A DNA stretch of 64,000 nucleotides from Rhabditoides inermis (taxonomy: Eukaryota > Nematoda > Chromadorea > Rhabditida > Rhabditidae), in the NCBI GenBank assembly GCA_963966185.1, contig CAWZYM010000396.1:1-64000 (forward strand). Reading direction: 5' to 3'. The notes below the pieces were generated by a model. It was not told the DNA's origin. It saw nothing but the letters and a program-made list of their open reading frames with translations, and did not search any database. The position numbers and the translations under genes were made by a program. Shown one piece after another: positions 11,801 through 22,273 of the stretch. How positions within the stretch are numbered: position 1 is the stretch's first letter; each line of letters opens with the position of its first letter.

Positions 11801-14800
11801 AGACGTGGCGATCGTTCAAAAGTGCATAAAACCCTGCAGACCAAGGAATCGGCCACGAAGGAATCGACTTGGTTCTAATGAAGGGACTGAATTTGATCTT
11901 TTGCTGCACGAGAATCTAGGAACCAACGAACCAACTCATCTTCTAGTGCATCTTAGACACATTTAGAATAAGTTTTGAACTTGTTTACTTTTTCGTTTAC
12001 TTGTAGCATCAAAACTGACAGAGATACAAATTAACTGTATTTGGAGGTATGCAATTGAGGTGAAATACTAAAATTTAAATCACGATCTCTACCGTAGCCT
12101 AACTCTAAAAGGAGAACTCAGTAACTCAAAAACGAAGCATACTTTACATAGAATAATCATCGGTCAGATTCTATGTTCAAATGGCGAATTCTTAGTAAAC
12201 CCCTATAAGGAGTTATGCAAATGAGCTGTCAGATAGAATCCTGCATCTCAGGTACCAACTGAGCTTGAGTCTGAAACCACATTCCAGTAGCTGTAGCGGG
12301 AAGCTCTGTGCAAATGAGGAACGACAAACACGCAGACACCATAGCAAATTTTATAGGGGGAGGCGGTGGAAACTTCAAAAATTCAAAACTTAGATAAAAT
12401 TCTGAAAATATTCATAGTAGATGATATGAGTGTACTGATCAATAAATTATGAAATCCAACTCTCAATTGTGACATAAGCGAAAATATCGGCCAACGGCCG
12501 AAATTTCGGCCAACTTTCATTGAAAAAAGACGGTCATTGCACCATTCGGGTTCAAGGACCGAAAACTTTGAAAATTCGTAATAAATCGTAGAAAAGTGTT
12601 AGAGAGTCGAGACTAATCGAACGCATAGTGATACACGTCTAGAATCACTGACAGTTCTCAGAATCTACCACGACTGAATCTGAAGACGTGGCGATCGTTC
12701 AAAAGTGCATAAAACCCTGCAGACCAAGGAATCGGCCACGAAGGAATCGACTTGGTTCTAATGAAGGGACTGAATTTGATCTTTTGCTGCACGAGAATCT
12801 AGGAACCAACGAACCAACTCATCTTCTAGTGCATCTTAGACACATTTAGAATAAGTTTTGAACTTGTTTACTTTTTCGTTTACTTGTAGCATCAAAACTG
12901 ACAGAGATACAAATTAACTGTATTTGGAGGTATGCAATTGAGGTGAAATACTAAAATTTAAATCACGATCTCTACCGTAGCCTAACTCTAAAAGGAGAAC
13001 TCAGTAACTCAAAAACGAAGCATACTTTACATAGAATAATCATCGGTCAGATTCTATGTTCAAATGGCGAATTCTTAGTAAACCCCTATAAGGAGTTATG
13101 CAAATGAGCTGTCAGATAGAATCCTGCATCTCAGGTACCAACTGAGCTTGAGTCTGAAACCACATTCCAGTAGCTGTAGCGGGAAGCTCTGTGCAAATGA
13201 GGAACGACAAACACGCAGACACCATAGCAAATTTTATAGGGGGAGGCGGTGGAAACTTCAAAAATTCAAAACTTAGATAAAATTCTGAAAATATTCATAG
13301 TAGATGATATGAGTGTACTGATCAATAAATTATGAAATCCAACTCTCAATTGTGACATAAGCGAAAATATCGGCCAACGGCCGAAATTTCGGCCAACTTT
13401 CATTGAAAAAAGACGGTCATTGCACCATTCGGGTTCAAGGACCGAAAACTTTGAAAATTCGTAATAAATCGTAGAAAAGTGTTAGAGAGTCGAGACTAAT
13501 CGAACGCATAGTGATACACGTCTAGAATCACTGACAGTTCTCAGAATCTACCACGACTGAATCTGAAGACGTGGCGATCGTTCAAAAGTGCATAAAACCC
13601 TGCAGACCAAGGAATCGGCCACGAAGGAATCGACTTGGTTCTAATGAAGGGACTGAATTTGATCTTTTGCTGCACGAGAATCTAGGAACCAACGAACCAA
13701 CTCATCTTCTAGTGCATCTTAGACACATTTAGAATAAGTTTTGAACTTGTTTACTTTTTCGTTTACTTGTAGCATCAAAACTGACAGAGATACAAATTAA
13801 CTGTATTTGGAGGTATGCAATTGAGGTGAAATACTAAAATTTAAATCACGATCTCTACCGTAGCCTAACTCTAAAAGGAGAACTCAGTAACTCAAAAACG
13901 AAGCATACTTTACATAGAATAATCATCGGTCAGATTCTATGTTCAAATGGCGAATTCTTAGTAAACCCCTATAAGGAGTTATGCAAATGAGCTGTCAGAT
14001 AGAATCCTGCATCTCAGGTACCAACTGAGCTTGAGTCTGAAACCACATTCCAGTAGCTGTAGCGGGAAGCTCTGTGCAAATGAGGAACGACAAACACGCA
14101 GACACCATAGCAAATTTTATAGGGGGAGGCGGTGGAAACTTCAAAAATTCAAAACTTAGATAAAATTCTGAAAATATTCATAGTAGATGATATGAGTGTA
14201 CTGATCAATAAATTATGAAATCCAACTCTCAATTGTGACATAAGCGAAAATATCGGCCAACGGCCGAAATTTCGGCCAACTTTCATTGAAAAAAGACGGT
14301 CATTGCACCATTCGGGTTCAAGGACCGAAAACTTTGAAAATTCGTAATAAATCGTAGAAAAGTGTTAGAGAGTCGAGACTAATCGAACGCATAGTGATAC
14401 ACGTCTAGAATCACTGACAGTTCTCAGAATCTACCACGACTGAATCTGAAGACGTGGCGATCGTTCAAAAGTGCATAAAACCCTGCAGACCAAGGAATCG
14501 GCCACGAAGGAATCGACTTGGTTCTAATGAAGGGACTGAATTTGATCTTTTGCTGCACGAGAATCTAGGAACCAACGAACCAACTCATCTTCTAGTGCAT
14601 CTTAGACACATTTAGAATAAGTTTTGAACTTGTTTACTTTTTCGTTTACTTGTAGCATCAAAACTGACAGAGATACAAATTAACTGTATTTGGAGGTATG
14701 CAATTGAGGTGAAATACTAAAATTTAAATCACGATCTCTACCGTAGCCTAACTCTAAAAGGAGAACTCAGTAACTCAAAAACGAAGCATACTTTACATAG

Positions 14801-16102
14801 AATAATCATCGGTCAGATTCTATGTTCAAATGGCGAATTCTTAGTAAACCCCTATAAGGAGTTATGCAAATGAGCTGTCAGATAGAATCCTGCATCTCAG
14901 GTACCAACTGAGCTTGAGTCTGAAACCACATTCCAGTAGCTGTAGCGGGAAGCTCTGTGCAAATGAGGAACGACAAACACGCAGACACCATAGCAAATTT
15001 TATAGGGGGAGGCGGTGGAAACTTCAAAAATTCAAAACTTAGATAAAATTCTGAAAATATTCATAGTAGATGATATGAGTGTACTGATCAATAAATTATG
15101 AAATCCAACTCTCAATTGTGACATAAGCGAAAATATCGGCCAACGGCCGAAATTTCGGCCAACTTTCATTGAAAAAAGACGGTCATTGCACCATTCGGGT
15201 TCAAGGACCGAAAACTTTGAAAATTCGTAATAAATCGTAGAAAAGTGTTAGAGAGTCGAGACTAATCGAACGCATAGTGATACACGTCTAGAATCACTGA
15301 CAGTTCTCAGAATCTACCACGACTGAATCTGAAGACGTGGCGATCGTTCAAAAGTGCATAAAACCCTGCAGACCAAGGAATCGGCCACGAAGGAATCGAC
15401 TTGGTTCTAATGAAGGGACTGAATTTGATCTTTTGCTGCACGAGAATCTAGGAACCAACGAACCAACTCATCTTCTAGTGCATCTTAGACACATTTAGAA
15501 TAAGTTTTGAACTTGTTTACTTTTTCGTTTACTTGTAGCATCAAAACTGACAGAGATACAAATTAACTGTATTTGGAGGTATGCAATTGAGGTGAAATAC
15601 TAAAATTTAAATCACGATCTCTACCGTAGCCTAACTCTAAAAGGAGAACTCAGTAACTCAAAAACGAAGCATACTTTACATAGAATAATCATCGGTCAGA
15701 TTCTATGTTCAAATGGCGAATTCTTAGTAAACCCCTATAAGGAGTTATGCAAATGAGCTGTCAGATAGAATCCTGCATCTCAGGTACCAACTGAGCTTGA
15801 GTCTGAAACCACATTCCAGTAGCTGTAGCGGGAAGCTCTGTGCAAATGAGGAACGACAAACACGCAGACACCATAGCAAATTTTATAGGGGGAGGCGGTG
15901 GACTTTCGAGTCAAGGAATTTGTCACCCATTTATGTCGACTACTATTATCGCAATGTAGACGATGCACATCTCACCGTGCTTGCTTCGCAACTGCTTCTT
16001 GCGTAGAATAGCGACGATGATCATAGTGTTGCCGAACACTCCGAAGACGTTGAACACGAATATGGTGACGTATATCATGAGGGAGAGAGTGGGGTCCATC
16101 AT
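2836..16102 (-). CDS. Seven-transmembrane chemoreceptor, Srsx-like, split by an 11-kb intron
   Basis: The first exon is 16102-15976. The start follows TTTCAG by one base, and the exon encodes helix 1 with FGNTMIIVAILRKKQLRSKH. It splices in phase to exon 2, which ends at 4917 and begins GVLVAFLSACHNLLLVSD (helix 2). Further exons follow at about 4705-4648 (SKPIYQRECFYMLWPNILG), 4550-4490 (ALTIDLLIAVMVPLK, the helix 3 end, where the DRY-like site is IDLL), about 4285-4132 (HRFWNKTWYSVAFICPM), about 4026-3928 (VALFWTAFTILQNMF), about 3700-3576 (helix 6), about 3087-3010 (helix 7, NFYISYVREPKYRNVF) and 2959-2836 (charged tail). Layout and motifs fit nematode Srsx-type G-protein-coupled receptors, probably acting in chemosensory neurons. 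The GN in helix 1 and LRSKHG in loop 1 are typical. Intron 1 (4918-15975) is filled by repeats, and another intron carries a MITE. I am confident of the receptor class and moderately sure of the subfamily. Confidence 0.75.
3132..3522. mobile_element. MITE with TTAA target-site duplication inside a receptor intron
   Basis: Two inverted ends of about 24-28 bp are flanked by TTAA (3132-3135 and 3519-3522). The left end reads AGATACAATGGCGACTTATT after TTAA. The reverse complement of the right end reads AGGAACAGTGGCGACTTATT, so only three bases differ over 20. The 383-bp interior has no open reading frame. It lies in the Srsx-gene intron at about 3088-3575, which would be about 100 nt without it. 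TTAA duplication is typical of piggyBac-type transposition. Confidence 0.7.
3386..3448 (+). other. tRNA-like A-box and B-box inside the MITE
   Basis: GGTTCGAGTCC at 3429-3439 is a good B-box. GGCTCAATGCG at about 3388-3398 resembles an A-box, about 40 nt upstream, and a GCGCC/GGCGC stem lies between them. I cannot fold a full cloverleaf: the T-stem has a mismatch and no 5' acceptor matches CTATGGC. It is therefore called a tRNA-derived relic or RNA polymerase III promoter, not a tRNA gene. Confidence 0.35.
3706..3732. repeat. (GA)n tract at a splice acceptor
   Basis: A short GA run on the plus strand, which is CT on the sense strand. It forms the polypyrimidine tract before the helix 6 exon of the Srsx-like gene. 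Confidence 0.8.
4302..4470. repeat. Imperfect CT-rich tract in receptor intron
   Basis: About 170 bp of CT/CCCT-rich sequence fills a small intron of the minus-strand receptor and starts just after its splice donor (GTGAGTGC on the minus strand). Confidence 0.85.
5036..5095. repeat. GC-rich hairpin cluster 1
   Basis: CTAGCCCGA pairs with TCGGGCTAG around a GC-rich loop. It is followed by a GCCGCC-TTCG-GGCGGC stem-loop. The cluster marks the left boundary of the degenerate repeat monomers. Confidence 0.75.
5990..6102. repeat. GC-rich hairpin cluster 2
   Basis: Three consecutive stem-loops: ACTAGCGGGCCGGAGGC with a near-perfect complement, GCGGC-TTCG-CCGC, and GCGCGC-CTTCGG-CGCGC. The cluster separates two degenerate monomers. 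Confidence 0.75.
6919..7025. repeat. GC-rich hairpin cluster 3
   Basis: A perfect 17-bp inverted repeat (6919-6935 with 6947-6963, 11-nt loop) is followed by GGCGGC-TTCG-GCCGCC and GCGCGCC-TTCG-GCGCGC stem-loops. The order of hairpins is the same as in cluster 2. Confidence 0.8.
7026..8837. other. AT-rich degenerate repeat without genes
   Basis: This is the last and longest diverged part before the homogeneous array. It has scattered copies of ATATAAGG and ATGCTAAT-like blocks and ends with CCATAGCAAATTTTATATAG. No coding exon of the host receptor and no other gene is seen here. Confidence 0.6.
8838..15901. repeat. Tandem array: eight copies of an 883-bp monomer
   Basis: Monomers start at 8838, 9721, 10604, 11487, 12370, 13253, 14136 and 15019, each exactly 883 bp, giving 7,064 bp. 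Wherever I compared copies they were identical, with no length change between any two. Each monomer begins AAACTTCAAAAATTC. It contains a perfect 16-bp palindrome (GGCCGAAATTTCGGCC), two GTTTAC motifs, and an ATGCAAAT-type octamer after CCCCTATAAGGAGTT. Each ends CCATAGCAAATTTTATAGGG plus GGAGGCGGTGG. There are stops in all frames and no open frame of note. The monomer is clearly related to the diverged units to the left. Confidence 0.95.
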
Positions 16103-16748
16103 TCTGAAATGAAACTGGAATGGAATGGGTGTGTATACACACGATCACAACAGTACATGGACGTAGTAGCATGGAAACAAATACTTGAGACGATGATGTC
16201 AGAGGTTGTATGAATACGCGATGCGATCCCTCTCTCGACTATAGTTGACAAGTGAGAAGCCCAATTGGCGACGGTGGCATACGTGAATGTAACATGGAAG
16301 GTGAGAGTAGTTGAGAGTAAGAACAGGTGAGTCGAAAATCGAGGCGGGAGGTGAACCGGAATGCCCAAAGATAGCCATCTACTATAACTATTATGAGTGA
16401 GAGAAACACTAAAATTTGATTCTCATCTATGATGCGATTTCTGAGTTGACAAAACTGAACATGAATTCTATGCCAGAAAGTCTGATCGGACTAACTGTCC
16501 AGCGGAAAGAGGCAAACCTCAAACAAATATACTAACAACATACATGAGAAAAGGGAAGAAAAACATACATATATACGTTTGTTCAGGATAGAGAATAAAT
16601 ATTATGTCAGATGAAGAAGAGAGACAAGAATCAAAAGGAGAGAGAGAGAAGAATCAGCGCTCAAATTCTTACTCAATGTCACATATCATCAATGAATGCA
16701 TATAGCATATTGCTTGCACCGATGAGATCTCGCCATCATAACATAATC

Positions 16749-16752
<4 letters not shown>

Positions 16753-16787
<35 letters not shown>

Positions 16788-16873
16788 AGAATGAGAGAAT
16801 GAGAGAATGAGAGAATGAGAGAATGAGAGAATGAGAGAATGAGAGAATGAGAGAATGAGAGAATGAGAGAATG
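16753..16873. repeat. (GA)n followed by an AGAGAATG minisatellite
   Basis: About 34 bp of GA dinucleotides pass directly into roughly 11 copies of the 8-bp unit AGAGAATG. The second repeat seems to have arisen from the first. Confidence 0.9.
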
Positions 16874-17738
16874 AGTATACCTACTTTCATGTCAGGAACT
16901 AGGGATGGAGAGGAGCAGTGGATATGGTCAGTGGATTTGACAGGGAAGTAAAGATTTTCTCCTGATTCTCGATCAAAATGAATACATAGGGGCGGAAGGA
17001 TTACAACAGCCCACATACTAACCTGATTGTATTGTTACATTTGTGTGGTCAAAATGAGCAATAACATGAAAACGATGGTGGGCACAAACAGCTATAGTTA
17101 TTAGTGGAATGGAGGCGATCCATTGTTCGCTTCTCCAAAATCTCACATCTTTCCACCGACCCATCGTTTTCTGTGTACATGAAAGGGCTTTCCCGAAACA
17201 GGCATACATAACGTTGCAATGTTCGAGATCGGCGATTATTGTTCATTAACCTTGTGCACTCATAAACCCATCACGCGTCTTGTCTCCTCTCTCTTTCTCT
17301 CTCTGTCAACCTGAATGGGAGAAGACCCATCGCCCGCATTTAGCATTGCGTGTATCCGATCACTTGTCACTTGGCGGTGTAAAGCCGCGAATTCGATGGG
17401 TTTTGCGGCGCCTAGGGATACATTTACACATAGTCGGAAACCGGAATGCAACAGAGACAAAGAAAAAACGGCGATAAAAAGTTCAAGTTCAGAGTGAAGG
17501 CCGCCAGAATAGGAGAGTGTTAGACGCACGGCGGCGGTGGCAGCTCACCTCACATCCATGCCCTTCTCCAACTACCCCAGTTGACTGTCCGCTCATCCTC
17601 GCGTAAAGTGTGTCCGTGTTGTGTTGATGGTGGTGAGAGAGCTGGGAGTGAGTGAGTGATAGTGAGTGATGGCTTCGAGACCGCGCGACTCACCAGGGGT
17701 GGTCTGGGTCTCACTGCGCAGCGGGGCGCGCGCATGTC

Positions 17739-17747
17739 TACTATAAA
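17739..17747 (+). promoter_or_regulatory. Candidate TATA box upstream of the proline-rich gene
   Basis: CTATAAAAA is followed about 20 bp later by CACAGTCATC, an initiator-like sequence. It is 420 bp from the ATG at 18166, so a 5' leader intron would be needed. Confidence 0.3.
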
Positions 17748-18165
17748 AACGATCACAACACAGTCATCATCTCAATACACTCTCTCCCACTTGGCGTCAT
17801 TTACAAGGCGCCACCGCCATTCTCTCATTGTGTGATTTTAATAGTTGTTTATGTCGCGTCGCTATTTTCATATATGGTCAGAAGAAATGACAACTATATT
17901 TAGTGCACCAATGCAAAATGTATGACTCAAATTTAGCATATGAGGAGATAGTAGATGTGATTGGCGAATTTAGAGGTGGATAGGAACACAGCTTCTCCCG
18001 AATGAATATTTGTGGCGGCAAAGATTATTTTTTGTTACAATCATCTCGCATATTGTTATTTTTTTTCTATCCATGATAAATATGATCCGAGCAACAATAA
18101 TCAACGAATGATATGATGCATGTAGACCAAATGTATAATTATATGTGTGCTAGTTCAGAATCAGT

Positions 18166-19647
18166 ATGCGTGTCGCAGTGGTTCTGGTGTCTTCTGTGTC
18201 TGCTGCCCTCGCCTGCTGCGGCCTCCCCACCGTCCAAGTAGGATGCTGCATGGCATACGCTCCGCCTCGCGTCGTCGGATACAACCGCGTACGTACATTT
18301 CGTATCTCCACCTACTCTACGTATCACAATTGCCGTTTCAGATCCCGATCTACGAGCGTGTCAAGATCCCGGTTCAGCCGCAGGGATAGTGAGTATGGAT
18401 AGTAGTATGACATGACCGTTTTGTGTTTCAGCGCGCAAGCCCCGCCGCCTCCCCCGCCCTCCTAGTGAGTTAATTTGCTACAATTCTTGAAATGTGCAAA
18501 GACAATGAATGTCATTTCAGTGTGCAGCCGCAGCAGCCAGTGGTGGTGGAGCAGCAACAGCCTGTGTGAGTCCCCCTCTCACCCTCCCTCCCCCTTCCAT
18601 CCACACTACCACCTAACCCGAACCCGCTAACTAACACGGCATGCGCAGGCTCCTCTCCTCTCCGCCGCTCCCCGTCCTCCCGCCACCCCAACCGCCAATG
18701 TAATCGCCAGCCTCCTAACACGCCCTCTAACCGTGTCTTTCAGCATAATCCAGCAGGCGCCCCTCCCGCCGCCACCCAAACCCGTCATGTACGTTTTAAC
18801 ATGTCCGCCTGTGATAACAGACTGTCCTAACTCGCGTTCAGTGTCTACGAGGCGCAACCGCCGCCGCCGCCTCCGCTCATCGTGCAGGCGCCGCCGCCTT
18901 CGGTGGTGGTGCAGGCTCCGCCCCCTCCGCCCCCGCCCCCTCACCCGGTGCTCATCCAGGGACCACAGCCGCAACCAGTGTTCGTGCAGGAGGCGCCGCC
19001 ACAGCCTGTCTTCGTACAAGCACCTCTTCCTCCTCCTCCTCCCCCTCCTCCTCAGCCCGGATACGTGCAGGCGCCACCCCCTCCGGTGAATGTGCAGGGC
19101 CCTCCGCCTACCCAGCAAGTGCTCGTGCAAGGCCCGCCCCCGCCGCCCTCGCCTCCTAACCAAGTGTTCGTGCAGCAGGGGCCTCCGCAGTTTCCGCCTA
19201 ACACTGTAGTGGCGCAGGGAGTACCGCCGCCGCCCCCTCCTCCCCCGCCTCCCACGGTGTTCGTGCAGGGCCCGCCCCCGGTCGGCCCGCCCTCCGTGGT
19301 AGTGCAGCAGCAGCAGGCACCCCCTGTTCCCGTGGGACCAGTGCCAGTGCCGGTGCCGTCTGCGGTGTTCCAGGGCCCTCCCTTGGCGGACCTGCAGGCG
19401 CCGCAGCCCGTCTTGTGAGCCTCCCAGCTAACACCCGCCCACTAACAGTAGAATGTAGACGGTGCGATAGAGCAGTGGTGAACGCATGTGTTTACAGGGT
19501 CGCCGAGCAGCAGTACTCCAGGCCGCAGGCCATCGCTCAGGTAATGGAGACGTGAAAGAAAACGAAACACACCTGATCATTTAGCCCTACCAGCCGGTGC
19601 AGCAGATTGCTGAGCCTCAGACCATCGATGCCGCTCCCTACCAGGTG

Positions 19648-19697
<50 letters not shown>

Positions 19698-19808
19698 ATC
19701 TCTCTCTCTCACCACTCCCTTCAGCCCACGTCGACGTACGGTGGCTACGGCAAGCGTGCAAAGGGCCTCCGTCTCGTCTCCGTCCACAGGAAGCTCGCCA
19801 AGAACTGA
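18166..19808 (+). CDS. Secreted proline-rich repeat protein (cuticle or matrix-like)
   Basis: The signal peptide (MRVAVVLVSSVSAALA) is followed by a Cys-containing segment (CCGLPTVQVGCCMAY). Then come several mini-exons and one large exon (about 18842-19416) of PPPPPP blocks alternating with xVFVQxPP, VVVQAPP and VLVQGPP repeats. Three short 3' exons follow, and the protein ends GYGKRAKGLRL...HRKLAKN. The small exons are 33, 45 and 45 nt long, begin and end in phase 2, and are bounded by GTGAGT or GTACGT and TTTCAG. The (CT)n tract at 19651-19710 fills the last intron. AATAAA at 19908 marks the 3' end. Composition fits an extracellular matrix, pharyngeal cuticle or mucin-like structural protein; no enzymatic domain is visible. 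The basic tail with KR could be processed. The gene is certain; the role is inferred. Confidence 0.75.
19651..19710. repeat. (CT)n microsatellite next to a splice donor
   Basis: CT repeat that begins at the GTGAGCTC donor of the last intron of the proline-rich gene. Confidence 0.9.
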
Positions 19809-19907
19809 GGCCCCGCTCTCCTTTCTCCTCTCTGCTCACTCCCCCAACCCTTCAGAAAGACTCAAGTTGTCTGTGCATATATGTGTCATCACTGCCCGAG
19901 ATTGCAG

Positions 19908-19913
19908 AATAAA
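19908..19913 (+). terminator. Poly(A) signal AATAAA of the proline-rich gene
   Basis: Canonical AATAAA 100 nt after the stop codon. Confidence 0.7.
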
Positions 19914-20280
19914 CGATTGTTCACGAGTTTGTGTTCTTTCACTTGTCAACTCGCGCATAGCCACTGTTTGCGCGGTGTTCGCAGTGATCCGTGATCCTCC
20001 CGCCGCAACCTCTCACTCCCTCTCACTCCCTCTCACTCCCTCTCACTCTCTCTCACTCCCTCTCACTCCCTCTCACCATCTCTCACCGCGCGCTCTTCCC
20101 CTTTTCCTTGCCGCCTGGTTGACACGTGTAGGATTATCGTTTCCCTCACCTTGCGAGTTATAAATAGATCCGAATCAAACAGCACAGTTTGCGCGGCCCG
20201 GTGGCGGTCGCGTGTATATATAGCGTGAGTGAGTGCGGATTGAGAGCAGTGAGTGAGTGAGTGAGGAGATGGATGGCGGT

Positions 20281-20283
<3 letters not shown>

Positions 20284-20335
<52 letters not shown>
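20284..20335. repeat. (CT)n microsatellite
   Basis: About 26 CT dinucleotides, intergenic. Confidence 0.9.
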
Positions 20336-20336
<1 letters not shown>

Positions 20337-20793
20337 CATGTCTCATTACCCCTCGAATGCATTTCTAATGAGGACATTCTGTATCGAGTACGCAAGGCAG
20401 GCGGGTTTTCCTCCATTGCATTCCATTGACTTTTGTATTCGGATATATATTTGTGTTTGTATCTAGTGAGTCACTGTATGAGTCAGTCGCCTGTGAACCG
20501 GATATTGAGGGGTGTCCGTGTCAATCTTTTTAGGTGAGGTGAAAGAGTAGGGGGTTGAGAGGGGGTGAACTGGTGTGTGAGTGTGTGGGAGACGCCGCCT
20601 TTCAAGTGGCGACTTTGCGTGCAATTAGTTTTGCTCCCTGCCTCATTCCCTCTTTCCTCTCTCGAATTGCGATCACACCCCCTACTGTCTGACAACAACA
20701 ACAATACCTCTCCGCCTATTCTCTTCCAGTTATTTCCGCCTCCTCTTTTATGGCTATGGTTGTTGTTTCGACCCATCCGCAGAGAAAGAGAGA

Positions 20794-20829
<36 letters not shown>

Positions 20830-22222
20830 ACATGAGTATACAATCAGGACAAGGTAGTTATCTCGCTGATGCAATGCCAGCAATGGGCGTATACCCTTTG
20901 AAGGTGTAATAACAATGTCTGGTAGTTGCCAGCATAGTTAGCATTCCAACTGATCCGCGTTTTCTTTGTCAGTTACTCGCGTGCCTTGCCAGTGTCTACA
21001 GTTCATGTTTCAGGTTTGCCGCGATGTGCTTCCCCCATGAGAACACTTTCAAGCACAGGTGAGAGCGGAGTGTGTTCGCTTACCAGTTTCCCTCTAATCC
21101 GGCCATGTATGTCGGGCTATTACCAGCAGTAGTGTTATTGTATGCTATAGCTAGTTTCCGGCCTTTGAAACCCGCTCGTGTCTCTCTGCCTGCTGCCATC
21201 CCTTTTTGCCCCCACCGCCGCCGCTTCCCGCACTCCACACGCTTTTCTTTAATCAGCTGATTTCTTATCGGCCTGAAATTTTGGCTCGCCAAGCTTCCAG
21301 ATCGCTGGGTGAACCAATTGACAAGTTGATCTGTATTTGCATAACAGTCAGTGATTGATTGTGTGTGCTTGCTATGCCTGCACTCTCCTTTCTCCACTCG
21401 CACTTTTCTCACATCTTCCTCTCTCTCTCTCTCATCTCTATCTCTCTCTCTCGTCTCCCGATTGATCTGTTTATGCATGCGGTCGGCCTCGATTTGACAT
21501 GATTCACTTTCTTCCCTAAATTCTTCCGTCTTTCTCTTGCCTCGGATTGCACTGTTTCAATAAGCCTTTTTCTGGCATTTGCATAGGCGTTCTCGTGATG
21601 GTTTCCGCTGTACAGTGTGATGTGTGATAGCTAAATGCCGATCGAATCAATATCTGTGGAGTGAGCAAAAAGGCTTCTCCCCTCTCCGCTCTTCCCTCTC
21701 ACCCCTTGCCAAACCTTCCATCCCATAGCTTGCTTTGTGTCTACCGCAGTAGGTGTCAAGTGGAATCGGATGTTCCAGGGAGAGTGAGTGAGAGAGTGAG
21801 AGTGAGAGAGAGAATCGGTGCGACTCGCCTCTGCTTGATCGTGATTTGATCAACTTATCAGCTGATTGCCGGGTGTGCGAGTGAGAGAGAAAGGGAATGG
21901 TGTTGTGTTCTCCTCAAGGTTATCTCGCCGTGTTCGTTTCATCGCCGATTGCTACGAGCAATCGAGCGGCCGGTAGTAGTCACGCCCTTCTCCTCTCGTC
22001 TCCATCCTCCACTACATTTCCTCCACTTACACTCTCATTTCCTCATCCAAATTGTTTTGCATGAGTTGTCCTGCGTGTCCGAATTCTCTCTTTCTCTATT
22101 CGGTATCCTGTATCTCAGCCGTAGCCCACAGCCAATTCCCGCACTCAATTGTATCCACTTTCTGTCTGACTGCGAAAACACAGCATCTACAATTTAGTCA
22201 GAGGACAACACACAGTTTCGGG

Positions 22223-22230
22223 TATTTAAG
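22223..22230 (+). promoter_or_regulatory. TATA-like element
   Basis: TATTTAAG lies 44 bp before the ATG at 22274 of the next gene. Confidence 0.35.
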
Positions 22231-22273
22231 GACGTTTGTGGAGTGTAGTGAGTGAGTGAGAGTGATAGTGAGC

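Larger units (their letters stand above)
4960..15901. repeat. Composite repeat insertion filling receptor intron 1
   Basis: Nearly all of the 11,058-nt intron 1 of the Srsx-like gene consists of one repeat family. A degenerate part (about 5035-8837) is followed by a homogeneous tandem array (8838-15901). Base composition is AT-rich apart from GC-rich hairpin clusters, unlike the flanking exons. There is no protein-coding capacity beyond about 95 residues. The left limit is approximate. The right limit is sharp: the array ends at GGCGGTGG and non-repeat sequence starts at ACTTTCGAG. Confidence 0.85.
16103..18165. other. Intergenic stretch, no gene recognised
   Basis: It holds the upstream region of the Srsx-like gene, a GA/8-bp minisatellite (16753-16873) and AT-rich sequence before the proline-rich gene. 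CTATAAAAACG at about 17740 followed by ACACAGTCATC could be a plus-strand promoter. No exon was recognised between it and 18166. Confidence 0.5.
19809..22273. other. Intergenic stretch, repeats only
   Basis: This includes the 3' UTR of the proline-rich gene. It then has a 10-bp tandem repeat (CTCACTCCCT) at about 20011-20075, (CT)n at 20284-20335 and (GA)n at about 20786-20830. No exon was recognised. TTATAAATAG at about 20158 and TATATATAG at about 20214 look like TATA boxes with no gene nearby. Confidence 0.5.

Noticed and set aside
8838..15901. CRISPR-like array
   Set aside because: Repeats are identical 883-bp monomers with no short-repeat/spacer alternation, and the surrounding genes are intron-bearing animal genes.
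20150..20230. Promoter of an unseen gene (TTATAAATAG and TATATATAG)
   Set aside because: No exon with start codon and splice structure follows within 2 kb apart from the gene at 22274, which has its own closer TATA-like element.
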